Positions 1 through 8,862 of a DNA stretch of 64,000 nucleotides are shown one piece after another. The notes beneath the pieces were generated by a model that was not told the DNA's origin, searched no databases, and saw only the letters and a list, made by a program, of their open reading frames with translations. Position numbers and translations under genes: made by a program. Positions within the stretch are counted from its first letter, which is position 1. Each line of letters begins with the position of its first letter. The stretch lies in contig JAMPKV010000006.1 in NCBI GenBank assembly GCA_039962225.1, positions 186,001 to 250,000 of the forward strand, read 5' to 3'. Source of the DNA: Microcoleus sp. AS-A8 (GTDB taxonomy: Bacteria; Cyanobacteriota; Cyanobacteriia; Cyanobacteriales; Coleofasciculaceae).

Positions 1-1
1 A

Positions 2-217
2 GAAGCCGGGAATTCCTGTGTTGAAGATTCAATCGATTCACTTACTGTTGCTGGGCTGGTAGGGCGGGCAGCATGAGCAGGTGAGAAATTGGCGGTGAAG
101 CAACTCAAGGTTGCAAATATCAATGCCGAAGAGGCTGTCTTTTCAAAGCTCAGACAGGATTTCACAGTACTATTCCTCGAAACACCACAGTCGGGTTTGA
201 TTTTAGCTGAGATTTAA
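2..217 (+). pseudogene. Possible decayed 3' end of an unidentified gene
   Basis: One frame stays open from the left edge to a TAA at 215-217, interrupted only by an in-frame TGA at 74-76. The part after the TGA reads like protein (…KQLKVANINAEEAVFSKL…). No family is recognised, and most of any gene would lie outside the window. It could be a chance open frame; the only support is that both halves share a frame and the composition looks coding. Confidence 0.2.
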
Positions 218-820
218 GGCTAACGGCTAATCGACTTTTTATTCCTTACTCAGAGTGAAGTTTTTCTCGCTGTTTGAGCAAGGAGTATAACTTTGGTGCA
301 GTGAGCCTGGGAAAAGTATAAATCTGTAAGGCGACAAGAGCGATCGCCCTGATTAAACAACTTCACAAAACGAAAACGTGGCTGTCATGAGTCAGTCGTC
401 AGTCTTTAGTTAAGGAAACAACGGACAATTGACAACTCACCCCTAACCGTTTCATGCCACATCCTTTAAGCGTGGCTCAGCTTAATCATCACCAACCTTG
501 ATGAATGCACACACCCTAAACGTCAAGAATCTGTCCAATCCTGATGTAGTACCTTATAATACAAACATCCCATCCACCAAAGCCAAGATGCTCCAGGATA
601 CGGCCCAAATTCCTTTAGTATCCTGCGCTAGCGTCATGCCAATGTTTGTGTGACGCGCTACTGTGCATAGGTAAGGGATTTCTAAAAAATAGGTTACCCA
701 ATTTTGTGGAGCCGATGACACGAGGAATAACGGGTTAAGTTTCTTGCATCCAAAATAGTCTGAGTTTCTTGCATCCAAAATAGTCTGACTCCCAAGTCCT
801 ATTGGCATAAGAGGAACTGA
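218..820. other. Gene-free stretch upstream of kptA
   Basis: About 600 bases with no convincing gene on either strand. A minus-strand open frame at 554-808 runs through a local tandem repeat and shows no domain. The stretch holds one HIP1-like site near 340 and the 25-nt tandem duplication listed separately. The promoter of the kptA operon should lie here, but no clear -35/-10 pair is visible. Confidence 0.5.
738..787. repeat. 25-nt perfect tandem duplication
   Basis: The 25-nt unit that starts AGTTTCTTGCATCC and ends ATAGTCTG occurs twice back to back, at 738-762 and 763-787. It ends 33 bases before the kptA start codon, so it sits in the probable promoter or leader of the kptA operon. Confidence 0.9.
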
Positions 821-1366
821 ATGAACAATTCTCGCCTAATCAAAATCAGCAAATATCTGAGTAAACATCTTCGACACACACCTGCACAAATTGGCATCGA
901 ACTTTCTCCCGGCGGCTGGGTGGCTGTCGATGAACTTCTGGCTGCCTGTAACAAGCGCTCCTTTCTCATCAACCGGAGTGAATTGGATGAAGTCGTCGCC
1001 AACAACGACAAAAAACGATTTTCCTTCGATTCCACAGGCACCTTAATTCGTGCTAATCAAGGCCATAGTGTAGAGGTGGATTTGCAATTAGAACCAGCGA
1101 TTCCGCCTGATATTTTGTACCATGGGACAGGGCACGGTGCTGTTGAGGCAATTCTTCAGGATGGTCTTTGCAAAATGTCACGGCACCATGTCCATTTATC
1201 GACTGATATCACGACAGCTCAAAAGGTAGGAACACGGCACGGTCGTCCAGTTGTCTTTCAAGTAAATGCTGCCGCCATGTATGAGGATGGTTATACGTTC
1301 TACTGTTCTGAAAATAGAGTTTGGTTAGTTGATAGTGTTCCATCCCAGTATCTACATACAGTCTGA
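821..1366 (+). CDS. kptA: RNA 2'-phosphotransferase, KptA/Tpt1 family
   Basis: Likely transfers an internal RNA 2'-phosphate to NAD+, giving repaired RNA, nicotinamide and ADP-ribose 1'',2''-cyclic phosphate. The 181 residues match the usual bacterial length. The N-terminal winged-helix part has the SKxLRH motif (Arg18-His19), then IRANQGHS (Arg77), LYHGT (residues 99-103), the R-H-H-V-H-L-S segment (Arg121) and GTRHGRPVV (139-145). These fit the family's Arg-His-Arg-Arg active site, although which arginine is the fourth member is my assignment. A Shine-Dalgarno-like AGAGGAA precedes the ATG. The gene is followed after 31 bases by a Nudix gene and then an AAA+ ATPase on the same strand. Bacteria that do not make 2'-phosphate splice junctions still carry KptA, so the physiological substrate here is unknown. 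Confidence 0.93.
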   Translation: MNNSRLIKISKYLSKHLRHTPAQIGIELSPGGWVAVDELLAACNKRSFLINRSELDEVVANNDKKRFSFDSTGTLIRANQGHSVEVDLQLEPAIPPDILYHGTGHGAVEAILQDGLCKMSRHHVHLSTDITTAQKVGTRHGRPVVFQVNAAAMYEDGYTFYCSENRVWLVDSVPSQYLHTV

Positions 1367-1397
1367 TTTATTTAGCAACGAATGACAACATCTCACT

Positions 1398-1835
1398 ATG
1401 CGAAAGGTCAAATCTTGCGGCTTCATCGTGATGCGGACTCAACCCAAATTAAGTTTCTTATTGCTGATGAAGCATTCCTCTCGCTACGACTTACCCAAAG
1501 GTCATATTGAAGTCGGTGAAAATGATTTAAGCTGTGCCTTTCGTGAACTCTATGAGGAGACGGGAATTGCAGCGAGTACTTTACATTTAGATCAAACTTT
1601 TCGTTTCACGACTATTTATCAAACTTATGAGCAGCGGTTTGGGCAAGAAATTGTGGAGAAAACATTGGTAATTTTTTGGGGATGGTTGAAACAAGACGTC
1701 AAGTTACAGCTCAGTGAGCATGACGCTTATATGTGGGTGGAATGGAACCCACCTCATGCTATTCAGAAAAAAACGGTTGACCCTTTGTTGGCAGAATTGG
1801 AGCAATATTTTTACAGAAATGAAATCACCTTATAG
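1398..1835 (+). CDS. Nudix hydrolase
   Basis: A 145-residue single-domain Nudix protein. The Nudix box runs from about residue 35: GHIEVGENDLS followed by FRELYEETGI, matching GX5EX7REUXEEXGU with the REXXEE metal-binding core intact. The family hydrolyses nucleoside diphosphates linked to another group. The sequence resembles the short Ap4A/dinucleotide-type branch, but the substrate cannot be read from motifs. Its position 31 bases after kptA suggests it could act on the ADP-ribose-type by-product of KptA, or on damaged nucleotides or RNA caps; that is inference from context. An alternative reading frame at 1714-1899 is a shadow. Confidence 0.9.
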   Translation: MRKVKSCGFIVMRTQPKLSFLLLMKHSSRYDLPKGHIEVGENDLSCAFRELYEETGIAASTLHLDQTFRFTTIYQTYEQRFGQEIVEKTLVIFWGWLKQDVKLQLSEHDAYMWVEWNPPHAIQKKTVDPLLAELEQYFYRNEITL

Positions 1836-1911
1836 AAAGGATTCAAGTCATCAGTGTTTTTCTCAATCTTTGATTTTTAGAACATTTTTAAAGCATTAAT
1901 AATTTAAAATC

Positions 1912-3117
1912 ATGAATTCAGGCTATTTTAGTAACGAAGAAAATCCCACACGCCATAACCAGGAAAGTCGAGGTTTACTCGGAGCTGGTTGGCGGCCTTT
2001 ATCTCGACAGTTTGATTTAGATTTTTTATTACACCTTGCCTCTAAAGACCCTTGGGAACTGACTCAAAAAACGTTAGATTTTGCCAGTGATATTGCTGAT
2101 ACTCTCGGTCGCAATCAGTATGCCTGGTGGGCCAATATTTTGAATATTTTTTCGGAGAATATGCGGTATGAACTTGATGAATTTTGGGATTATATCACGC
2201 CTACACCGCCAGTCCCCGATCATCGCTATGGAGAGGTTTTGAGTGTCGAGACGCCGGTTACCCAACTCGTAAGCCGTGAAAGTATTCCCATTGATTATGT
2301 TCTGACTCGATTACAGGAAATTACGGTCTTTAAAGTTCTAGATTTACTGGGTAATCCCGAACTCATTACTCAGTACTATATGGAGCGAATTTTTTATTTT
2401 CCGGTTAATCGTTTTGTCAACTGGGAACGACTGGAAATTATTGGAACTGCTTTTGCCTATTGGTCACAACAACAGGTTTGGTTACAAATTGATCATCTTG
2501 GTAGAGGACGACGACGGTATACTATCATTGCGAAGGATATAACACCACTGATTAATAAGGCAACCTACAATTTAGCCGTGATGCTCAGTGGGTATCAAAG
2601 CCGTGTAGGACAAATCCATAGTCAGTTTCCGATTCGGACATTTCCGGCTGATATTCAAAGCTTTACGGATACCGTGCAACAGGCCATTCTTGACCAAAAC
2701 CAACTGGCTGTTTTAGTAAGTGGGGAACCGGGTACCGGTAAAACGGCATGGACACAAGCCGTGGCTAAAGAAATTCTCATGCCGTTAGGGTTTGTTATTT
2801 TTATCCTAGACCATGATGCTGTTGAAAACTTTGTTCCACCCAATTATTTGGAGCGGATTTGTATTATTATTAATGAGGCCGATAATTTGGCGCAAAATCG
2901 AGCGAGTACAGCGGCACAATCGAGTAGTAAGACGGAACATATTCTGAGTTTGTTGGATGGGACTTTGTATCAGAGTGTGGTTGACGAATCGGGAATTCAA
3001 AATCGGCAGAAATTAGTCGTTTTGATGACTTGCAATACGACGGAAAGACTTGATCCAGCGATTTTACGTAAGGGCAGGATTGATCTGATGAGTGAATTCA
3101 CTCACCGATATGTATAA
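1912..3117 (+). CDS. AAA+ ATPase, C-terminally frameshifted
   Basis: A 401-residue protein as read. The N-terminal ~240 residues have no recognised fold. A P-loop ATPase core follows: Walker A GEPGTGKT at 271-278, a Walker B-like strand ICIIINEAD at about 317-323 in which the usual DE is replaced by NE, a sensor-1 Asn in MTCNTTE (about 375), and an arginine-finger segment AILRKGRID (383-391). The frame then ends abruptly at a TAA. Continuing sequence in the other two plus frames still looks like this protein, so the natural C-terminus appears lost through frameshifts near 3105 and 3155. It lies 76 bases after the Nudix gene in the same direction. Function is unknown; a remodelling ATPase for the KptA/Nudix pair is a guess. 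Confidence 0.8.
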   Translation: MNSGYFSNEENPTRHNQESRGLLGAGWRPLSRQFDLDFLLHLASKDPWELTQKTLDFASDIADTLGRNQYAWWANILNIFSENMRYELDEFWDYITPTPPVPDHRYGEVLSVETPVTQLVSRESIPIDYVLTRLQEITVFKVLDLLGNPELITQYYMERIFYFPVNRFVNWERLEIIGTAFAYWSQQQVWLQIDHLGRGRRRYTIIAKDITPLINKATYNLAVMLSGYQSRVGQIHSQFPIRTFPADIQSFTDTVQQAILDQNQLAVLVSGEPGTGKTAWTQAVAKEILMPLGFVIFILDHDAVENFVPPNYLERICIIINEADNLAQNRASTAAQSSSKTEHILSLLDGTLYQSVVDESGIQNRQKLVVLMTCNTTERLDPAILRKGRIDLMSEFTHRYV

Positions 3118-3269
3118 TGAACCGCTCTGCGAAATTTATCCTAATTGCTTTGTAGAAACTGTTAAGCGCTCAACAGATTCACTCAGGCCAAATTATGCCA
3201 GACCAACCCCAGGTGAGGGAACAACGGGAGAGGCAACGCGAACAACCTTCTGCATTTGGCAACATCTAA
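3105..3269 (+). pseudogene. Out-of-frame C-terminal remnant of the AAA+ gene
   Basis: After the stop of the AAA+ gene, a second frame gives LTDMYNEPLCEIYPNCF, which fits the region following an AAA arginine finger. From about 3156 a third frame gives SAQQIHSGQIMPDQPQ followed by an R/E/Q-rich tail ending SAFGNI and a TAA at 3267-3269. Two small indels would restore one protein about 50 residues longer. The last 22 coding bases coincide with the repeat that marks the NACHT duplication junctions, so the tail may have been reshaped by recombination. Confidence 0.5.
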
Positions 3270-3287
3270 AATCATTTATCCTGGCAG

Positions 3288-4019
3288 CTACCTATGCTTC
3301 TCAATCTCGGCAATGGGTAATAACAATGTCTCCTCAATGTGCGATCGCACTTCTGGAGTCACATTACAACTTCTATTGAGGCAATCTACCAGCAACTGAT
3401 TGGCATCGTAATACTGCTGAAGCTCTTTCTTCTGCTGCTCGCTGAACTGCCAATTGTGACTATTATTGCGATGCGAAATCGTTATTTCTCTTAATTGCTT
3501 AGTCCATGCATGACCGTTAGCTTTCCACCATTGGTTATATATCTCCTGATCATGATCTCGGTCGGGTAGTTGCTCCTTAAGTTCTTGCAATGCTCGCCCT
3601 ATTTCAAGGTCAAGGGCGGGGGGTACAAGGGCACCGTTAAAGGCAGGGTCAAGGGTACGAACAAGGCGAGGTTCAAAAGCCTGCTCACGGTCAGCTTCAA
3701 GGACACGCCTAAGGGCAGGGTCAAGGGTATGGATCAAGGCACGGATAAGGGGACGGACAAAGGGAGGTTCAAAAGCAGGATCAAGAATGCGCTCAAAGGC
3801 GCGTTCAATTTTACGGTCAAAGGGACTTTGACGGACAGGTTGACGCGCAGGGTCAAGGGCAAAGTAAAAGGCTCTCACTGCCGCAGGCTTGTAGGGAACC
3901 TCAACAGAAAGAGATTTCTCGTTTACCCACATCAAGAACTCCTGCAACTTCCCATCCGATGCGATAAGTGCATCAGTTCGTTGTTTCATTAACCGCAGCA
4001 AATAATCAGCCTTCTGCAT
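3288..4019 (-). pseudogene. Second copy of a NACHT-protein C-terminal domain
   Basis: Read on the minus strand this is the distal copy of the domain that ends cyanobacterial NACHT conflict-type NTPases. It begins YLLRLMKQRTDAL, continues through LMWVNEKSLSVEVPYKPAAV, a low-complexity segment with a four-residue period (L/F-D/E-x-A/R), then WWKANGHAWTKQLREI and the terminal block VTPEVRSHIEETLLLPIA. This copy keeps a natural-looking end (IAEIEKHR). It has no promoter or ATPase of its own and is cut off from the upstream copy by a stop in another frame, so it is unlikely to be made as a functional protein. Confidence 0.7.
3606..3872. repeat. Imperfect 12-nt tandem repeats inside the NACHT C-terminal remnant
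   Basis: About 22 degenerate units with a 12-base period and a plus-strand consensus close to CAGGGTCAAGGG. On the minus strand they encode tetrapeptides such as LDPA, LEAD, FEPR and FDRK. The first copy of the domain (4006-4725) has a less regular counterpart of this segment. The period keeps frame, so expansion and contraction alter only the length of the low-complexity linker. Confidence 0.8.
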
Positions 4020-4725
4020 TTGGCAACATCTCAGTCGGTAACAATAATGTTTCCTCAATTTCGTTTCGCACTTCTGTAGTTACATTACAATCGCTATTGA
4101 GGCAATCCACCACGAGCTTATTTGCATCGTAATACTGTTTCAACACTTGTATCTGCTGATAGCTAAACTGCCAATCGTGACCAATATTGCGATGTTTAAT
4201 CATCACGGCTCTTAATTTATCAGTCCAAGCCGGCCTATTAGTTTGCCACCATTTATTAAATCTCTCCTCATCATCTGGATCAGGTATTTGAGTCTCAATT
4301 TGTTCCAGTGCTTGCTTAAATTCAAGGTCAAGCTTACGAATATTAAGGATATAACCAAAGGGACGATAAAAATTACTGACAGAGGTATCGTCAAAAGTAT
4401 GGGTTAAAGCATGGGCACGGGCAACAATACGACCAAGTTTTAGGTCAACGATAATGTCAAAACTAGGAGTATGGTCAATGTTAAGATTAAGGGAGCGGGC
4501 AAGATCGCGACTACCAGATAAGGCACGGTTTCGGGTACCAGCCATGTCACGGGCAACGGCAACAGCAAAGTAAAAAGCCCGAACTGCAGATGGCCTATAG
4601 GGTACTTCAACTGAACAAGATTTCTCATTTACCCACATCAGGAACTGCTGCAACTTCTCATCTGTTGCCAGCAGCGCATCAGTTCGTTGTTTCATTAATC
4701 GCAGCAAATAATCAGCCTTCTGCAT
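4006..4725 (-). pseudogene. First copy of a NACHT-protein C-terminal domain
   Basis: A homologous copy of the domain at 3288-4019: YLLRLMKQRTDALLATDEK, LMWVNEKSCSVEVPYRPSAV, a shortened low-complexity part, WWQTNRPAWTDKLRAVM, IGHDWQFSYQQ and VTTEVRNEIEETLLLP. Instead of the natural end it runs into TEMLPNAEG and a stop, which is exactly the sequence that ends the upstream NACHT fragment. The end of this copy has thus been joined to the start of the next unit. It overlaps the NACHT fragment by 14 bases in a different frame. Confidence 0.75.
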
Positions 4726-5749
4726 TTGGCAACATCTCAGTGGTCAACAAAAAGACTTCCCGCCAACGTGTCTCGGTGATGTGGCTAGACAGATTTTCCA
4801 AAGCCTGTGAATCAGAACTTTCAACAAAGTATTTAGCAGTGAAATACTCTTGAAAAGTTAGATGCGAGAACGAGTAAATCCCTCGTGCCCGTTCCACTAA
4901 TAATCCATGTTGCGCCTCAATCGATTTCAGCACCACCTCACTATCTTGTTGCAATGTTTCTGGGTCAGTTATGGCATTAGGTAAAGTGCGTAGATAGTCA
5001 GCAATATATCGCTGGATTTTGTCTTGTTCAAAGAAGTAATCGCCCCGCTCAAACGTGATGGCAGCTACCTGACTTAAAAGCTTTTTCTTGTGTATGACAT
5101 TTAAATTTCGATAAACTTCATCCCGTTCAATGCCCTTGGCTTCATCCCATCTTCTGAGCAGAATGCCCAATCCTCGTTCATACAATTTGGAGCGTTTTGA
5201 GGGAAAATCGCCTTTCGCTTGGAACACTAAGCAAGTCAGATTCAGCAAAATGGGTGTTACAGCCAGTTCTCGAATTTGCTGATTTTCTCGACGCTTCAGC
5301 TTCTCAATAAACTGAGAAACCAAGGCTAAACCCGACTCTTGGTTATTTTTAGAAAATGCCACAAACCAATTGTTAGCGAAGCCTTCAATTTGCTTTTCGT
5401 TAAAATCCGCAACCTCAACATAAGTGAATCCATCATTCTGAAATCTGTACTTATGGGCAGCAATCCGACAGGTAATAATAAACTGATTGTTGAAATAGTT
5501 CCGGGCAAATGAACTAATCTGTTGAACAACTTTATGGCTATATTTTTCTGGCACTTCATCTAATCCATCTAGCAAAATCAGCCCTCTGCCCTGACGTAAT
5601 ACTTTCTCTGTCACCGACTGATCTGCAATGCTACAACTGGTAAATTCTTTGTGGATGTATTGCAATAAGCAGAAATCATCAGCACTCTTGGCATCCTCGG
5701 CAAAGATTTTCAAGGGGATAAAAATTGGTATTCGGTTGCTTTGCTGCAT
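4712..5749 (-). pseudogene. NACHT NTPase fragment without Walker A
   Basis: 345 residues on the minus strand. Visible are a Walker B/NACHT motif GLILLDGLDEVPEK (about residues 54-67), the FIITCRIAAH sensor-like strand, and the helical part ending FSHLTFQEYFTAKYFVES and RWREVFLL, typical of NACHT proteins. The N-terminal region with the GxxGxGKT P-loop and any effector or HTH domain is missing; the in-frame sequence just upstream of the ATG contains a stop. The C-terminus runs into a frameshift (MLPNAEG-stop) with the rest of the domain in the next frame. Intact relatives are STAND-type NTPases implicated in antiphage or conflict roles. This one is most likely dead. Confidence 0.8.
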
Positions 5750-5880
5750 TAATCTTCATATCTCATCTGACCAACTGAATGCATATCAGGGTTGCATTTC
5801 CTCAGAAATTAGGCAATTTATCAGGGTTGATTATGTCGAAAAACCTTTTCATTGATTTTTTAGGAATTTTTTACCTAATC

Positions 5881-6057
5881 ATGACTCCCTTGTTTTTTAG
5901 CATCTGGCTCAACTTTTTTCAGCGAGACTAAAGCTTATCTTACCGAGAAAAGCGTCTATCATGGGTAATTCTTTTAACAGCAACAATCTTGTGGCCGGTT
6001 GTTGTTCCAATTGCCTATTTAGAACTCTTGTCAAAGCACAACATTAACGTAATGTGA
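5881..6057 (+). pseudogene. Small membrane protein gene with an in-frame stop
   Basis: A 58-codon frame starts with MTPLFFSIWLNFF, has a TAA at 5929-5931, and continues in the same frame with SLSYREKRLSWVILL, a hydrophobic stretch ATILWPVVVPIAYLELL and a stop at 6055-6057. Both halves have membrane-protein composition and share the frame, so this looks like a small one- or two-helix cyanobacterial membrane protein inactivated by one nonsense change. The family is not identified. Confidence 0.5.
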
Positions 6058-6084
6058 AATGCTCACCTGCGGAGTGATGCCGAC

Positions 6085-6411
6085 ATGAAGAGACCAAAAC
6101 ATCATTTGAGAGTACCTATGCAACCAATTCGACAACGCGACGTAATCTTATTACCAATACAGCAGGTTGAGGGAGAAAAACTACCTCATCTAATTTTGGC
6201 AGAAGGTGAAGTAACCGGACACTCTCACCGTATCAGTCAGGGAGAGGCTTTACTCTACCAGAAAAATGACACACTCTATCTACAAGTTCTTTCCAAAATA
6301 GCTTTGCTCACCCATGAAGAGCATCAAGCAATTTCTATTCCTCAAGGTAACTGGATGGTGCGAATTCAACGTGAATATGAGCCAGAGGGGTGGAGATATG
6401 TCGCAGACTAA
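6085..6411 (+). CDS. Conserved hypothetical protein
   Basis: 108 residues with MQPIRQRDVILLPIQQV, the strand-rich segment AEGEVTGHSHRI, and a C-terminal VRIQREYEPEGWRYVAD. Composition is that of a small soluble beta protein. It overlaps the next frame by 14 bases in the ATG-inside-stop style of translationally coupled genes. I recall such a small gene preceding DUF6745-type proteins in cyanobacteria, which fits the fragment that follows. No enzymatic motif is seen. The ATG at 6121 (MQPIRQ) is an alternative start. Confidence 0.65.
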   Translation: MKRPKHHLRVPMQPIRQRDVILLPIQQVEGEKLPHLILAEGEVTGHSHRISQGEALLYQKNDTLYLQVLSKIALLTHEEHQAISIPQGNWMVRIQREYEPEGWRYVAD

Positions 6412-6559
6412 GATTGATATTCTTACTCCCGAACAGGAAGCTTTACTTCCAGTAATTCGTGAAAAGTGGAAAGCGATCGCCCTTTCTACCGAGCGCATCG
6501 ATCGCCAAAAAGTAACAGTTGCAGTCAAAGGCACCTACCGTGCGCTTAACTTGACGTAA
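6398..6559 (+). pseudogene. N-terminal stub of a DUF6745-like protein
   Basis: From ATG 6398 the frame reads MSQTKIDILTPEQEALL, REKWKAIALSTERIDRQK and stops after 53 residues at 6557-6559. The opening LTPEQEAL…REKWRAIALSTERIDR resembles the start of long DUF6745 proteins in cyanobacteria, from memory. The remaining several hundred residues are absent, so this is a 5' fragment, perhaps cut by the mobile-element activity just downstream. Confidence 0.5.
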
Positions 6560-6568
6560 GCGCGATAA

Positions 6569-6600
6569 GCCTGACGCTAGCATTTCGTCAGGCATTTTCT
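6569..6600 (+). terminator. Hairpin with trailing T-rich stretch
   Basis: GCCTGACG (6569-6576) and CGTCAGGC (6586-6593) form a perfect 8-bp stem with a 9-base loop, followed by ATTTTCT. It lies 10 bases after the truncated gene and looks like a rho-independent terminator with a short U tract. Confidence 0.6.
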
Positions 6601-6682
6601 GTTAGCGGGACTTAAACAAAAATCGAGAGCCAATAAAGATATAATCCATGTAGGGCAGATATTTCACGTTAAAAATTGAGCG

Positions 6683-6916
6683 ATGAAAGAGACAACTCCC
6701 GCCGCCATGCCTCCTTGCTTTGAAAGATGGTGCAAACGCTTTGATGATATCTGGACGCATCAAGCCCAAAAACGGGAGTTTAGGAACTATATAGGCGGAT
6801 TATTAGGGGAAAGTGAACGAAAAAACCTGTCTCAAATGACAAATAACGCCGTAGGAGTGACGTACCACAGATTACATCATTTCTTGACAGGTCTATTTAA
6901 CTCTCGACCGCTATAA
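6683..6916 (+). mobile_element. IS701-type transposase N-terminal remnant
   Basis: 77 residues including FDDIWTHQAQKREFRNY, GGLLGESERKN and AVGVTYHRLHHFLT, the conserved beginning of cyanobacterial IS701-family DDE transposases (normally around 400 residues). The frame ends right after HHFLT, and no DDE core follows. No convincing terminal inverted repeats bracket it, so the element cannot be delimited. Confidence 0.75.
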
Positions 6917-6928
6917 CCCTATTTCCTA

Positions 6929-7825
<897 letters not shown>

Positions 7826-8862
7826 TTATTTTTCCTTATATTACTTAAAAGGGAAAATCCAACAATTGGGTGAAAATTAGAAGTCGCATTCAAGCCACGT
7901 TCGTGCAAACGTAGAACCATGCCAAGTTGTTGTCATACTTTACATGTCCCGCAGTGTCCAGGTTTAAAACTGAAGCTAGAGAGGTAGGCTTAGAAACTCC
8001 GTGTATAGAAACTGTAAGAGAGCAAGTGAAGATGTAGAGGTAGACAACACAGACTTATTCCACTGGTATGACCAATACAGTCAGAAAACTATAAGCACGA
8101 ATTCAGGATTTTAACTTTGTGCTACATCTCAAGCTGTATATATTTGCGGATGGTACATTTTCCTACTCGCATCCTATTGAAATTTACTGAAATTAGCCAC
8201 AAATTTAAACAAACTTTATCAAGACTTCAAAATTAAGGATTTTAATAAAAGTTTTGTATCTTTAAGGAACCTGAGAAAAGTTTGAACAGTCAATAGTTTT
8301 TTAGCAAATTTTTTTATTTTATCGAAGTTTTTTAAATCGCTTAGTGCAGCTACAGATCTGCACACAGCTCGTAGCTACTTCCCACTCACTGAGGGGAGAG
8401 CATGTCACCTTATTGAAGGACACAAAGACTATGAGTCTCTGTGTGATACCAAGTTGTGCTTCTTACCGTAAAAGCTTAGTGTAGGCTGGAAAGCCTGCAT
8501 GGGCGAGACGCCTGCATGATGTTACGTTTATGACTGAACTGGGTATGAAATGAACGAAGCCTTAGATCCGGACAGGCTAAGGCCAGTGTGTAAATTGCTG
8601 TAGTGCTGCAAAAGAGAAATGTACCTGCTGAAGATGAACTCAAACAAGTTAATGTTATTGAGCTTAAAGCGCTGGGAAGGAAGAATTACCGACACTCTGC
8701 TCTGTTTCGGCCTCATTTTTACAAGCCATACACGCGACATCGACTCGAAACGGTCTGAGTGGGAAATTAAGTAGCTGCTCCCAGAGTTGCTGCACACTAT
8801 TAAGTTGCCATGCACGACAACTGTATAAACCCAAATTCGCTGAAGAGCAGATTGTACTAGTC
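7826..8862. other. Long gene-free region between the DUF3050 and HTH-globin genes
   Basis: About 1 kb, AT-rich between 8150 and 8340. Short open frames on the minus strand (8528-8815, 8664-8885) show no recognisable domain. A plus-strand frame near 8025-8115 reads DVEVDNTDLFHWYDQ and looks coding-like, but it is short and has no start. The divergent promoters of both neighbouring genes must lie here. No tRNA, hairpin terminator or IS end is recognised. Confidence 0.4.

Larger units (their letters stand above)
3246..4737. repeat. 22-nt junction repeat, three copies bounding the NACHT duplication
   Basis: The 22-mer that starts CCTTCTGCATTTGG and ends CAACATCT occurs at 3246-3267, 4010-4031 and 4716-4737. 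Spacings are 764 and 706 bases. Around the second and third copies identity extends much further (about 3968-4036 against 4677-4743, nearly identical), as expected for a tandem segmental duplication. The copy at 3246 shares little on its left side and overlaps the end of the AAA+ remnant. Confidence 0.85.

Noticed and set aside
554-808. 84-residue minus-strand open frame upstream of kptA
   Set aside because: It reads through the 25-nt tandem repeat, has no domain or ribosome-binding site and occupies the promoter region of kptA.
3606-3872. CRISPR array
   Set aside because: The repeats are 12 bases, contiguous and degenerate with no spacers, and no cas gene is nearby.
3570-3992. 140-residue plus-strand frame rich in KGRVKGT motifs
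   Set aside because: It is the antisense translation of the 12-nt repeat region of the NACHT remnant; the regular pattern reflects the repeat, not a protein.
6599-6920. Terminal inverted repeats of the IS701 remnant
   Set aside because: Only a short CTCTCGA match could be found between the flanks, too weak to define element ends.
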